Positions 28,357 to 39,300 of a DNA stretch of 64,000 nucleotides are shown piece by piece (the stretch's first letter is position 1; the number at the start of each line of letters is the position of its first letter). The translations under genes were made by a program, and so were the position numbers. Source of the stretch: Aurantiochytrium sp. KH105 (taxonomy: Eukaryota > Sar > Bigyra > Thraustochytrida > Thraustochytriidae); assembly GCA_003116975.1 (NCBI GenBank), contig BGKB01000162.1, forward strand, positions 1-64,000, given 5' to 3'. The notes beneath the pieces are model-generated. The model was not told the DNA's origin. It saw only the letters and a list, made by a program, of their open reading frames with translations, and searched no databases.

Positions 28357-29571
28357 TTAACGAGCTCGCTCTTCAGTGTCAGGAGGGTTAAAAAAGTCTT
28401 GCAGTTCCTTGCTGACGTATTCCTTGCTTGGCAAGAACGTAAAGGAAGAAGCGCGGTTATTTTCTTGTTCAAGTTCTTGCCTTTTGAAAGTAAGAATAAT
28501 ATCGAGCGCGTCTTTGCTGTCCAGTCTGAGATACTCCGACTCTTCACTAAAAAGGAAAAAATGACCATTTGGCTCCAGGACGAGGTACAGGCAGTTGTCC
28601 ATCGGTTGGCCCTCGGATGAGGAAAGGTTCTCTCGCGAGTATTGATAACTACTCCTCTCACGGCCTTCGCAGTTTCCTTCGCCTTCACTTGGTATGTCCG
28701 GGGTCACCTTGTACAGATTGGCCTCACACTCAAGCGGATCTTGCAAGCCCCAATCGATGTTTTCAGGCGCAGTCGAGCGTCTGCGACGCTGACTCCATAC
28801 ATGGCTCAATTTGTTCTGAAAGCTCGCGTCGTCCATGGGTGTAAATTCCGGTACATTGCTATTACCGCGGGAACTTTCGATCGTGCGAGCCAGCAATTTC
28901 ATCGAATATTCTTCTCTGGAGGCCTCTGTCTTGCGCCAAGCGTATGAAGACTTGCCGTCGTCCAGAAGGAAATCAGATTCACAGTTTTCGAACCGGTTCG
29001 AGTCGCGAGGCACCTCGAATGCACGGGATACAGTCCTCGGCAGAGCCCGCGGCACTTCGAGTACATGCGGATTGCCAGGACGCGACATGCGCATGAAGGA
29101 ACGACGAGACGACTCTCTATTGCTCGTGTTGCCTGCGTAGTACACAAAGAAGTCGACGAGAAAGTCTTGCTCGAAGTATTTCTCGAATTGGGGCGACTCC
29201 ACGGTCATTAATTCTGCATGAATTACAGTGCATGCCATATTTGCACATGCGTCCTGGCAGCTCTCATACTCTGCCCGCAATTTCTCGGCCACCTCGAGCG
29301 CCTCTTGAAGTTTGTCGGTGTCAGCTGCAATGCAATGAAGTTCGCGTTGCCGCCGACTCGGTTCGTCGTCGATGGGCGCGACCACCCGGTCCACTTGCAG
29401 AATGTAAACTTCATTGGCAAAGAAAAATCCATCAAACTTCCTTTCCACAAGATCGAGTTCGCCGAGCTTGACCTCGTCGATGAGGCGGAGTTCCTTTCGA
29501 TATTCTGGCGCCGGACTTAGTAGATGGCGTCTCGAATTGTTCGTTGTGCGCGAAATAACAAAGAACGCCAT
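28357..29571 (-). CDS. hypothetical protein, unrecognised
   Basis: The ORF from the ATG at 29571 gives 404 residues. An in-frame ATG at 29712 would add 47 residues (MGMWSCRNFAKVV...) and cannot be excluded. The N-terminal part includes hydrophobic beta-like strands (LVERKFDGFFFANEVYILQV) and a helical, possibly coiled-coil stretch (DTDKLQEALEVAEKLRAEYE). A Ser/Arg-rich middle follows. The C-terminal part has CLYLVLEPNGHFFLFSEESE then LRLDSKDALDIILTF, which could be part of a PH-like or other beta-sandwich fold. No signal peptide, membrane helix or known catalytic motif is visible. Codon use resembles the neighbours, so it is probably a real gene. Function is unknown. Confidence 0.5.
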   Translation of the reverse strand: MAFFVISRTTNNSRRHLLSPAPEYRKELRLIDEVKLGELDLVERKFDGFFFANEVYILQVDRVVAPIDDEPSRRQRELHCIAADTDKLQEALEVAEKLRAEYESCQDACANMACTVIHAELMTVESPQFEKYFEQDFLVDFFVYYAGNTSNRESSRRSFMRMSRPGNPHVLEVPRALPRTVSRAFEVPRDSNRFENCESDFLLDDGKSSYAWRKTEASREEYSMKLLARTIESSRGNSNVPEFTPMDDASFQNKLSHVWSQRRRRSTAPENIDWGLQDPLECEANLYKVTPDIPSEGEGNCEGRERSSYQYSRENLSSSEGQPMDNCLYLVLEPNGHFFLFSEESEYLRLDSKDALDIILTFKRQELEQENNRASSFTFLPSKEYVSKELQDFFNPPDTEERAR

Positions 29572-30360
29572 ACCAAGATGACGCTCCTCATCAGTGCCAA
29601 AACTTTCGCGAAACTCATGTCCTTGCGATTCGATGCGAACAGGGGCGCGTGACGAACTCCTATGTCCGCCGCGAACCACCTTGGCGAAGTTGCGACAACT
29701 CCACATCCCCATGGCTGGCGCTCAGGTTAGTTTGCACGATGTTGGTTTCCGATTTGCCGACTGGTCGCGGTGCCAGTTGTCGGCCGCGGCGACGGGACCA
29801 GGTCGCGCCTCGCCCGCTCCGTTCTCCAGTTGCAGCCGGATCCCACTTCTCCGCCCCGCCACGGGAGTAGCCTACTCGGCGCTGGCTCCCACCCCGAACT
29901 CCTCCTTGCCGTGAGCGTACTTGCTGTTGCAATGTTGCTCGCAGTTGCTCGCTTTCACGGAGGTCTTGCTTGCTTGAGCTCGAGCTCGTGGTCGACGACC
30001 TTGGCGCCGCAAAGCAGCGTAGTTACGGGCTCGCTCGCGCGCTGCACGTGCCGCGCGCTGTCTTCTTCTATTTCTTCTTCTGGAGCCCGCGGCGCCGCGC
30101 CGCGCCGAGCCGCGACCGGCGGAGCGGGCGGGCGGAGGGGGGAGGGGGAGGGGGTCCGGGCGGCCCAGGGCCGGCGACTGCGGTTCTGCAGCTAGCGCAG
30201 GCGCGTAGTCTCCCTTGATCGGTCGGTTGGCGTGATGCCGCGTGCACGATGCCATCACTTCACCTCACCTCACCTCACTTCACGGGACTTCCAAGAGTCT
30301 TGCGAGGAAGACGTGGCGTGCAATTGGCGCGACGGCCGAGCCTTTTTTTCAGCCGAGCGG

Positions 30361-30363
<3 letters not shown>

Positions 30364-30418
<55 letters not shown>
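30364..30418. repeat. (CCAG)n tandem repeat
   Basis: Nearly 14 perfect copies of a four-base unit. The complementary GGCT/GCTG unit forms the array at the right edge of the window. Confidence 0.95.
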
Positions 30419-30536
30419 ACCAGAGCGAGCGTACGCCAACTTTTCGACCAGGGCCACAGTTCTCCAAAGGTGGGCGACGCCCGCGCGCCTCGCGGTGGTT
30501 CGCAGATTGTCGCAGGCGCGCTCGCCGCTGCCGCTC

Positions 30537-30587
30537 GCTTTGCTTTGCTTTGCTTTGCTTCGCTTTGCTTCGCTTTGTTTCGCTTTG
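30537..30587. repeat. (GCTTT)n imperfect tandem repeat
   Basis: About ten copies with a few T-to-C changes; it is the inverse complement of the AAAGC array at 23230. Confidence 0.9.
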
Positions 30588-30606
30588 CGAACAACTCGAT
30601 CCGAGG

Positions 30607-32160
30607 TCAAGCGGGACGCTGGAAGGCGAGCTCAATGTCTTGGTGAATGGCGACCTCTTGCGAGAGTAAGCTCTTGACGGCCGACACGGTAAGCCCGTCC
30701 GTGCTGCAGTCGTTGACGCGCGTGAGCAGGTCCTCGCACTGCACGCCCGCGGCGAGTGCTGGTCCTGCAGGGTGCAGCGCCGAGACGCGCGTAAAGCGAC
30801 CGCTCTCCATGAGTTGCATACCGAGGCCCACCTCGCCGGGGGTGAGGTGCACGGAGAACGTCCAGGCGCCGCCTGGACGTGACGAGGGCTGGCGGACTTG
30901 TTGATTCTGGCCGTCGCTGTTGCCGTCCTTGCCAAGGTTCTGGTCGCCGCGGTCGCTGTGCTCCTCATATGTGCCCCCGCTGGACACATGCATGGTCGCA
31001 GCGCTCGTCTGCGCTTGATAACCTTGCGCGGATTCGCCGTCACCATCGTCGTCATTGTTGTCGTTGTCGTCGTCGTTGTCGTTTTCATTGTCATCTTGGT
31101 CTTCGCTATCGCTTTCGGTGAGCTTTATAAAGATCTGACGTCCGTCCACTTCGAGCCAGTACCCGGGCCGGCCCGCTGTGTCGGTGGGTGATAGCATACC
31201 TCCTGCGCTACTAAGCGAGGACTTGCGGCTTCGCCCCGAATGTAATTCCTCTCCTGCGTTCACGCCTGTGGCCCCTGTCCCATTGACCGGCCCCATGGCG
31301 CTCTCTCCATCGACATTACTAGCGGCGGCGTCGCCGTGAACGGAGCTCACGTTCGAGTCGAGTGAATTTAGTCTTGTCAATAGGTTGGACCCCGTTCGCG
31401 AAACAGAGGGCCGCGCTCTCTCTTCGCTTGGAAAAAGGCTGCGCCCACTGCTTCCCAGCTTCGGGCGCGCCGCCTTCATCTTATTGCGAGCGTCTGCAAT
31501 GAGCGGTTTGACTGCATCAAGGATTGCTCGTCCCTCTTGCGAGCGCTGCGAGGCGTCCAACGCGCTTAATGGCAGCGCTGGCGACGGCGATCGACTTCCG
31601 TCTCGTGAAATAGGAGCGCTTCCGTCCTCGTTGACACGGCCGCCTGGCATTGGAGACGCAGTATCTCGATCAAAATCTGCAAATACGATCCGTGGTGCCC
31701 CGAGCACCTCGCTGCTATCCATGATGGCCTTGTCCAGGGCATCGACGATTTGTTTCGTTTCAGGGTCGAGTGAGTCCTCCACGGACAGCTCAGCTTCTAC
31801 AACAAAAAAACTTGACCCCCCGGTTTCGTCGCGACGCAAGGCCAGACACAAATCGCGAGGAGAAAATCGTTTGTCGTTTCGCACGGTGGGGTCAGCGCCC
31901 ATGCGCAGTAGCAGTTCGACCATGGCGAGATGTTTCTGTTTTGCGGCGTAGTGCAGAGGTGTGTTGCCTGCGCGGCCTAGCCCTGACGGTTTGGCGCCAG
32001 CCCGAAGAAGGATTTCCGCAATTTTGACATTACCCGCATGTGCTGCCGCGTGAAGCGGGCGGTTTCCGGCTGCATTTGGCGCGTTAACGTCCACGTCCTC
32101 AAAAATGTTCTTGTACACGGCATCCACATCCTCGTAAAAGACGGCATCGAAGAGATCCAT
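30607..32160 (-). CDS. ankyrin-repeat and PDZ-domain protein
   Basis: The ORF from the ATG at 32160 gives 517 residues. N-terminal ankyrin repeats (about 25-115) include NRPLHAAAHAGNVKIAEILL and NTPLHYAAKQKHLAMVELLL followed by RMGADP. A long disordered middle holds Ser/Arg phosphosite-like patches and a poly-Asp/Asn run near 395-415. The last 85 residues form a PDZ domain: TFSVHLTPGEVGLGMQLMES, then VSALHPAGPALAAGVQCEDL, LTRVNDCSTDGLTVSAVKSL and a closing strand. The carboxylate-binding loop reads GLGM rather than canonical GLGF, an accepted variant. Such proteins act as scaffolds at membranes or the cytoskeleton. The frame is open to an ATG at 32352, adding 64 residues that begin with a hydrophobic stretch; the internal start fits the ankyrin fold better, but an upstream exon or signal sequence remains possible. 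Confidence 0.75.
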   Translation of the reverse strand: MDLFDAVFYEDVDAVYKNIFEDVDVNAPNAAGNRPLHAAAHAGNVKIAEILLRAGAKPSGLGRAGNTPLHYAAKQKHLAMVELLLRMGADPTVRNDKRFSPRDLCLALRRDETGGSSFFVVEAELSVEDSLDPETKQIVDALDKAIMDSSEVLGAPRIVFADFDRDTASPMPGGRVNEDGSAPISRDGSRSPSPALPLSALDASQRSQEGRAILDAVKPLIADARNKMKAARPKLGSSGRSLFPSEERARPSVSRTGSNLLTRLNSLDSNVSSVHGDAAASNVDGESAMGPVNGTGATGVNAGEELHSGRSRKSSLSSAGGMLSPTDTAGRPGYWLEVDGRQIFIKLTESDSEDQDDNENDNDDDNDNNDDDGDGESAQGYQAQTSAATMHVSSGGTYEEHSDRGDQNLGKDGNSDGQNQQVRQPSSRPGGAWTFSVHLTPGEVGLGMQLMESGRFTRVSALHPAGPALAAGVQCEDLLTRVNDCSTDGLTVSAVKSLLSQEVAIHQDIELAFQRPA

Positions 32161-32352
32161 CTCAGCTATGCTTTTGAGCGTAAGAAGGCCAGGATCGCCT
32201 CCCAGTACGTGAGCACCTTGCGTTGTTCTTTCCCCAGATGTCGGCTCTGTGCGCGCCCGAACTTCGCGGAGAGATTTTCCAACCAATGTATTTATACCAG
32301 CTCGTACGAGAAAGCTTGAGCTCAAGTGAGCGAGCAGCAGCAGCACAACCAA

Positions 32353-33327
32353 GCAACACGATCAACGCTTCCCACAAAAGCAAGCAAGCCAGCCAGCTTT
32401 AGCGAGCAAGTTCCCGCACGAACGAACGAGACGGCGACGGCAAGAAGGAAAACGACAACGTCGACGACGATCCCACCTCGATTCTTGCCCCGTCGCAGTT
32501 CGGCTGATGCTAACCACTTGCGTGCTTGCGCGCGAGCACACAGGCAGGCAGGCAAGCACGCGGGCAGGTCCTGAGCAGCTCGGCCTGGGCTGCTGGCGGC
32601 GGCCCTCGCAAGGGTCCCGAGGCGGGCCTGATAGTTGAGAAACTGCGTCTCTGTTCCGTCGCTCTGTTCAAAACCTGCTATTCAAAAACCTTCTTGCTTT
32701 TCTCTCGTCTCGAACCGCCGCGCCGCAGACAGAATCCCAACGCCACGCGAGCCCGAGCGGACGCGGCGCGCGTCGCAGCGCAGCGTAGCGCGGCGCGGCG
32801 GAGAAAGAAAGCAAGCGGGCGAGCCCTCGAGGCTCCGCGCGCCTCCGCGGACCGCGGGCGCGGGCGAGCGGGCGATCGCGCGCGAGAAAACCCGACGCAA
32901 AAAGCCAAAGAGCAAGGCGAGCCAAGCGCATCCCGGCAGCCTGCTGAGCTATCTTGCTGCGCGTACCTGTAGGCTGCGGCAAGCGGCGCGGGGCCGCGGG
33001 TTGGACGAGCGAGCGCGCCGCCGTCGGCCAGCCTGCGTCCCGCCTTGCTGCGCGGGCGGACGGAAGACCGGCAGGAAGCGCGTGAGCAAAGGGCTCGCTT
33101 ACCTCGCCTGGCCTGGCCTTAACTTTTGTGTGCGCGCCCGCTCCGGCGCAAGACGAGCAAGGGTCTTCACGGACACAAGAACCTCTTGAAGGCAGCCTTT
33201 ACGTGACGGCGCAAAGGAGGACGCGTGTTTTTGGACCAGTGAAAATCCGGCGGCGGAGATTTTGTGAAAAGAAGATCATTTGCAAAAGGGAGATTGGCGC
33301 GAGTTTGACCGTGGCGAGGCGCATGCG
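32353..33327. promoter_or_regulatory. divergent intergenic region
   Basis: This 975 bp lies between divergent starts of the ankyrin-PDZ gene and the PI3-kinase gene. It includes short GCAG/CAAG repeat patches (32325-32345, 32375-32400, 32540-32570) and a GC-rich core (32710-32900). It should contain both promoters. No gene is supported. Confidence 0.45.
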
Positions 33328-36300
33328 ATGGATGCAGTTCCCCTGCCGGCCGATGATCGCTGGGCCGTAGCGCTTTATGACTTTGCGGGTAATGAAGAGC
33401 GCAACATTCTTTCCATAAAGGCCGGCGATGTCGTCCTCGTGAGCCCGCGAGACAACAAAGACTGGTGGCCCGCCAACCTTGGCGGCGTGTCAGGATTTTT
33501 GCCCAAAGACTACCTCAAGCTCAAACCTCTCGAATGGACACCGCGCGATTTGGCCAGTCTTAAATCTACACGTAGCTCGAGCGTGCTGGACGTCGGGTCA
33601 GAGGACGGGGGCGCCTATGACGATGGCTCGCATGGACAACGGGAAAATGTACTCGGGAAAGGCATGATGCTAGGTCGTCGCCAGAGCAGCTCACGCTCCT
33701 TCTCCAGGCGCTGGCCCCGCGCTCTCTCGGCACGTAGTCAGAGTAATGACATCGGAGACGGGCAGAACGACCAAATGAGAGCTAATCAAGCCGAGGAAGA
33801 CGGTGCTGAGGATGCCGTTTTTACGGGAGGAGTCGAGGGCGCCGACGACGATGACGGAAGCCTAAGCGAAGAAGAAGAAGAAGGAAATGATGAGCATGAT
33901 CTTGATGATGATCATGAAGATGATGATCATGACGAGGACGAGGGTGAGGATGAGGATGAGGAGGACGAGCTTCATCTCGCTGTGGCTCTCTTTCCCTTCA
34001 AGAGCGAGAACCCGCGCCAGCTCTCCTTTGACGAAGGCCAAGAGCTGTATGTTCGACCATCTCCTGATCTGCAATGGTGGTTTGCGGAACTCGACGGCGA
34101 AACGGGCATGATCCCATACAATTACGTGCAAATTCTCGAAGAGCAGGAACGGGCCGCGCGCGAACTATCCTCCGAAGCGGATGAGGCCGATGCCGCAGGC
34201 ACAGACGGCGACGAGAACGATCTCTACGTCGAACTCGATGCAGTAGAGGGACAAAGCCAAGCTGCCATACGACGTATTCCCTCCGAGACGAGTGGTAGTC
34301 GTGCTGCTGCTTTTGCCTCCGAGGATGAAGGACACGGTGACGCTGAAGATGAGGAGCTAGCAGCATTACATGATTCTTCAGAGGATGTTGCCACGGAAGA
34401 AAGCGGGTCAATACGCAGACTGCCGTCTCGTCAGAGTCGCAGGTCAAGTGTACAAATGGATGGGTCAATCGCTGTGTGTCAATACGACTTTGTAGGCCGC
34501 GAGCCTGGCGAACTCAGCTTTACAAAGGGAGATTTTCTCTGGGTTGATGCAGTCGAAGGAATCGAATGGTGGACCGCACGCAACGACTACGATGGCCAGG
34601 CTGGAATCGTGCCTCGCAACTACCTCAAGCTCATCAAGGTCGAAGAGGTAGCCTCAATCTCGCAAAAAATGACAGCCTTGAGTTCTGACGGTGAAGACAT
34701 GGGCAAGAACACTGATGCTGGAAATGATGGACGAAACAACTATGACGCACAAAGTCCCGGCGTGCGTCGGGGCGCAAAGGAGCCTGTCAGTGGCAAGTCG
34801 AGCTCACCAGAAGGACCGCCTGCGCGTCCAGAAACGGGCTCTCCCCTTGAAATGGCGCGGAATCTGCACCTGGAAAATCTCATGTTCTTTATTACTCTTC
34901 GCCACGGACGGGCCGACGAAGATCTCGCCGTGCTCGATGTGACGCAGGATTCGTGTCCGTTTGAATTAAAGGTGCTAAGGGATGGCGAGGTCGCACAGAG
35001 CGAGCGGGTTCAGCAAGAGCCGACACTCACAATTGTTCTCAAGGGACACATGGATATGTCCCATCGCGAGGCACGACTGCGATCTGTCCGTGCGGGTCAG
35101 TGGTTTGGCGAGTCGATTGCTCTCGATCAAGGGGTAACGACCCCCGCTACGTATCGCACACACGGACCGTGCACAGTGCTCCGTTTGACCAAGGCAAATT
35201 ACGCAAACTTTCAGGCTCGTGCGCCCGGTTTTGCCGCCGAGCTTGCGCACATGGCCAGATTCCGATCGAATGAGGTACTTGGCACCTTGGACATCTTTTC
35301 GGGGCTTTCGCAGTCAAGTCTACGTTTACTAGGGCCTCTCTTCTATTTTCGAAAGTTCCAGGCGAGAGACACCATTTATCAAGAAGGCGATGCTAGCCGC
35401 CATCTGTACGTGATCGTTCACGGTCGCGTGCAAATGTCACGGGACGGTCACACCGTTGGGGAAGGCCAATATTTTGGCGAGGCTGCTTTTCTTCGAGGCC
35501 ACCCGCGCAACGAGACGGCAACGGCATTGGAGGAATTGGTGGTCATCGTCCTCGACAGCAAGGACCTCGCCAGCTTCATCGAATGTGTTGAAGAAGCTGC
35601 GCCCATCTTTTCTGACTTTGTCTGGCGTAAATCTGCACAAGCCTTGCGTCAGATTCCCTTTTTCGAGAGCGTCCCACGGGATAAACTCGAACAAATCGCG
35701 CATCTGTGCAAATACCGCACCTTCGCCACCGATGAGGTCATTGTACGGGCCGGTGATCCCGGAACTGATTTTTATGTCATCGAATCGGGCCGTGTCCGCG
35801 TCGAAGTCCCCTCGGATCCGGCGCAGATGATGGCAGCAGCCGCCGCTACGGCAATGCGAGGTGGGAATAAATCGGCATATTCGCGCCGCGAGGAGCTAGA
35901 GGCGCGTCGTCGCGCTTTTGCCAACTCCAAGGGCTCGCCCGATGACGAGCACCCAATGAAGTATGTCTATCTGGGCGAAAACGAGTACTTTGGCGAGATT
36001 GCGGTCTTGGCCAGCGAGCCACGCTCCGCCACGGTGCGCGTTATGGAGGGACCGTGCCGCTGTCTCATTCTCGACGGCGCGGCCTTTCGCGCCTTCCTCA
36101 CTGACTGCCCCCAGATTAAGCGTGACGTTGTCGAGAAGGTGACACGTCGTCTCCGAAAGGCCTCTCCCGAGATCCGCGACTCCATGAAGCGGTCTTCGCG
36201 CAACTTGGGATCGCTCACACACATGGGGGCCTCGCGGGACGTCCGGCGGAGCGCTTCGCGGTCCTCCTCGGTGAGCAGCACCTTCTCATCGGCTCGATCG

Positions 36301-39300
36301 TCTGTGTCCTCTTTTCGCAACGAGGCGACAGAGATTGAGTGGATCACAGCGCCCGTCGAATCCTTGGCGAGCATTCCACGCGGGGAGGACGTCATGGCGG
36401 ACCAAGAAAGCATCGACGCCGCGACCGTGCTCTTTCGCGTTGGCGAAACCATGGGCGATTGTCATCTCATCTATGAATGTTGGCCCATTTATGTGCACCC
36501 TTGCAGCCGACCGGACCTGTGGGGCGCCTCTACAGATGTTTTTGTCAAACTTGTCGGCGTCGACAACCAAATGCGCGAAACCACCGTCAAGAGCCACACC
36601 GACGACACCGTGGCGGACGTGGTGGACAAAGCGTTCCAGATGGCTGACAAAATGGGCCGCAACATTGACCCGTCAGGCGGGCCAAATTTCTTCGGTCTGA
36701 AAGTAAAATCACTCAACGACTTTCTCGTCTATCGCGAGATCCCCCTGCGCCAGTACAAGTACATTGCGGCAAAATGTCAACCGGGCCGTCGCAACCACAT
36801 CACCCTTGCGCTGGTGGACCTGCGTCGCCCGCCGTCGTCCAACGGCAGCGGCGTGCATGCGCTGAGCTTTTTGAAGCAGCGTTCGACACCGGGACGTCAA
36901 AACACCTCTGCGCTCGAGCCAGCCCACGGCGTTCCCGTGCATAGACGCTGGGCCTCCGCCAGCGCCGCCTCTTCCTCCTTGCTCCCTGCATCGTCCATGT
37001 CAACGTCGTCATCAACAACGTCAAACAGCACAGCGGCTGCCTTGGCAGCAACGGCAAGTGGCCCGGGGCCGCTGAAGCCGCCGGTTCCCATCGGCGATGC
37101 GACAAAGCGTCGCACGCTTTCGCATTTACCTCTCGGCAGACCGCAGCTGACCAAGCAAAACTCTCGAGGAAGCTCACGCACCTTGTCCGCAGATTCGGGC
37201 TCTTCCGTCTCATCGCAGGAGATGGCGCCGCCGGCGATTTCTCTCGCCGATGTTGCGGACAATCGTGGCGACGTGATTCCGGAGGATGCGTCTTTGCAGG
37301 TGCCACCGCCACCACCACTTTCGCCGCATGCTGACGCGCCTACAAACGGGGAAGGAAATGAGAACGAGATTTCCGTGACCATGGCAACTCCCGGCAAACC
37401 CAGTATTGCGCCGGAAGAGTTCTCAAAACTCATGTTAAGCATGACGCAAGAGTCGCTCGCGATCAAGCCCACGTGGGACGAGGTACAGCGGGGGCAACAA
37501 AGCCCTTGCGAAGGTCCGTGGCCTCTGCGTGTGCGCATCGTTGGCCTTGAAGGCCTTCTTTCGCCCCCTAGTGCCTTTGCGGAGATGGATCACGTGCTCG
37601 GTCTGCGTGTCCAGCTCGTCTATGCATCCCGCGTTCTCGAGACACGGGAAATTTCGCATTTTTTCCGCTTCAAGACCAAAGCTGCAAGTGTGCGCCTCGA
37701 TCAATGGGTATCTTTCAACACGACCATGGACCATCTTCCCCTTACCACACGGCTGTGCTTCACGCTCTACAATGCTGCAGCGATGAGCAAGGTCGCTGTA
37801 AGCTCGTCTGGCGCTGGCGCTGGCGCTGGCGGTCTCGGGACTGGAGCGAGCGGCGCAAATGGGTCGACTCCTGGGCCCGTCTCACCCTTGTACAGCGGAC
37901 CAGGTTCCTCCATGGATCTTTCCATGTACGCCTGGTCGAGTAATGTCTCGAGCCAGGACCTCGGCCCCGCGCTTGCAATGGCGCAAATAGCGCCCTCCCA
38001 GATGCCCCTTGACGCAGACCACGCCGTTGTGGCGGGGGCGTCGCTGCAATTGTTTGATCAACGCCATATCTTTCGCGCCGGCAGCCAATCTGCGCTGTTG
38101 TGGCCCGGCAAAGCGGAGAAGCACCTCGCTTGCATGAACCGTTTCCCCGAGTTTCAGGACCAGGCTCGTCTTCAGCTTGAGTTAGATGAGTTCCGGAAGC
38201 CGCTCTATTTTGCACTGCCTCCTCCGATTCGCGTCAACATCTCAGGACTACGCACACCGGATCCCAAAGGTATGCGCGGGCGCAACTTTGGCGAGTCCTC
38301 GGATCAGACGGAACGGAATGCATCGAATGCGGACGCAAGCGGCAGCAAGCAACGCAAGTCGCGACGTGGTGTCGGCGTCTCGCCGAAGCGAACCAAGAAG
38401 CCTAGTATTCTGACCCGCTTCAAGCTCGCAAGTGGAAACTCGACAAGTGTCGCGGCCGGCTCCACCACAAGCAGCGAAGAGGGAAATGGCAAGGACCAGC
38501 TCACAAGCGACCGCGCTAATCCCGCCGGTCAAGGGGGCATCAGGGGGCGCAGAATGAGACGCCACGGCACGAAACCTCTCTCAAGAGCCGAAGATCTCGG
38601 AATTCCTAATGATGTGAGCCAAGATACTCGACGCGCATTGCTCCTCGACCCGGTGGCTTTTTACAAACTCTCTGCCGAGAAACTCAAGCCGTTGTGGGCA
38701 GACCGGGACAAACTGGTGGGTCTCGCGTACGCTTTGCCACGTGTTCTTTTCGCGGCAGATTGGTGCGACCCTTTGCAGCGAGAGATGGCGCTTGAGATTG
38801 CCGGTCAATGGCAAGTGCCAGAGCCCATGGAGGCCCTCGAGCTCTTGGACTCGTGTCATGGAGACCTTCGTGTTCGCGAATACGCTGTGCGGTGTCTTGA
38901 GCCCCTCACGGACGAGGACCTCGGTGAGCTGCTCATTCAGCTCACGCAAGCGATCAAGTACGAGCCGTACCACGAATCATTTTTAGTGCGCTTCTTGCTC
39001 CGACGGGCATGGCAGAGCCCGCGCGAGATCGGGACAAAGCTGTTCTGGAGCCTACGATCGGAGATGCACAATCCTCGCGTGCGACCACGTTTTGGTCTCA
39101 TTCTCCGCGTGTACCTGGAGTGCGCGAGTCCCGCGCATCGGCAGGATTTAAGTCAGGAGGTGGACGTGCAGAACCTGCTCAAGGAGGTGGCTGATGCGGT
39201 GCAACGGCAAAAAGGGTCTTCTCGGGCGGACCGCCACGCCTTTGCGCAAACAGAGCTCTCGAAGGTGTCGGATCAGCTCCCAGGTAGCTTTCAGCTTTGC

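Larger units (their letters stand above)
29713..30606. other. intergenic with tandem repeats
   Basis: This 894 bp lies upstream of the 28.4-29.6 kb gene and downstream of the ankyrin-PDZ gene. It is GC-rich and has a CACCT/CACTT patch (30252-30282), a CCAG array (30364-30418) and a GCTTT array (30537-30587). No gene is supported. Confidence 0.5.
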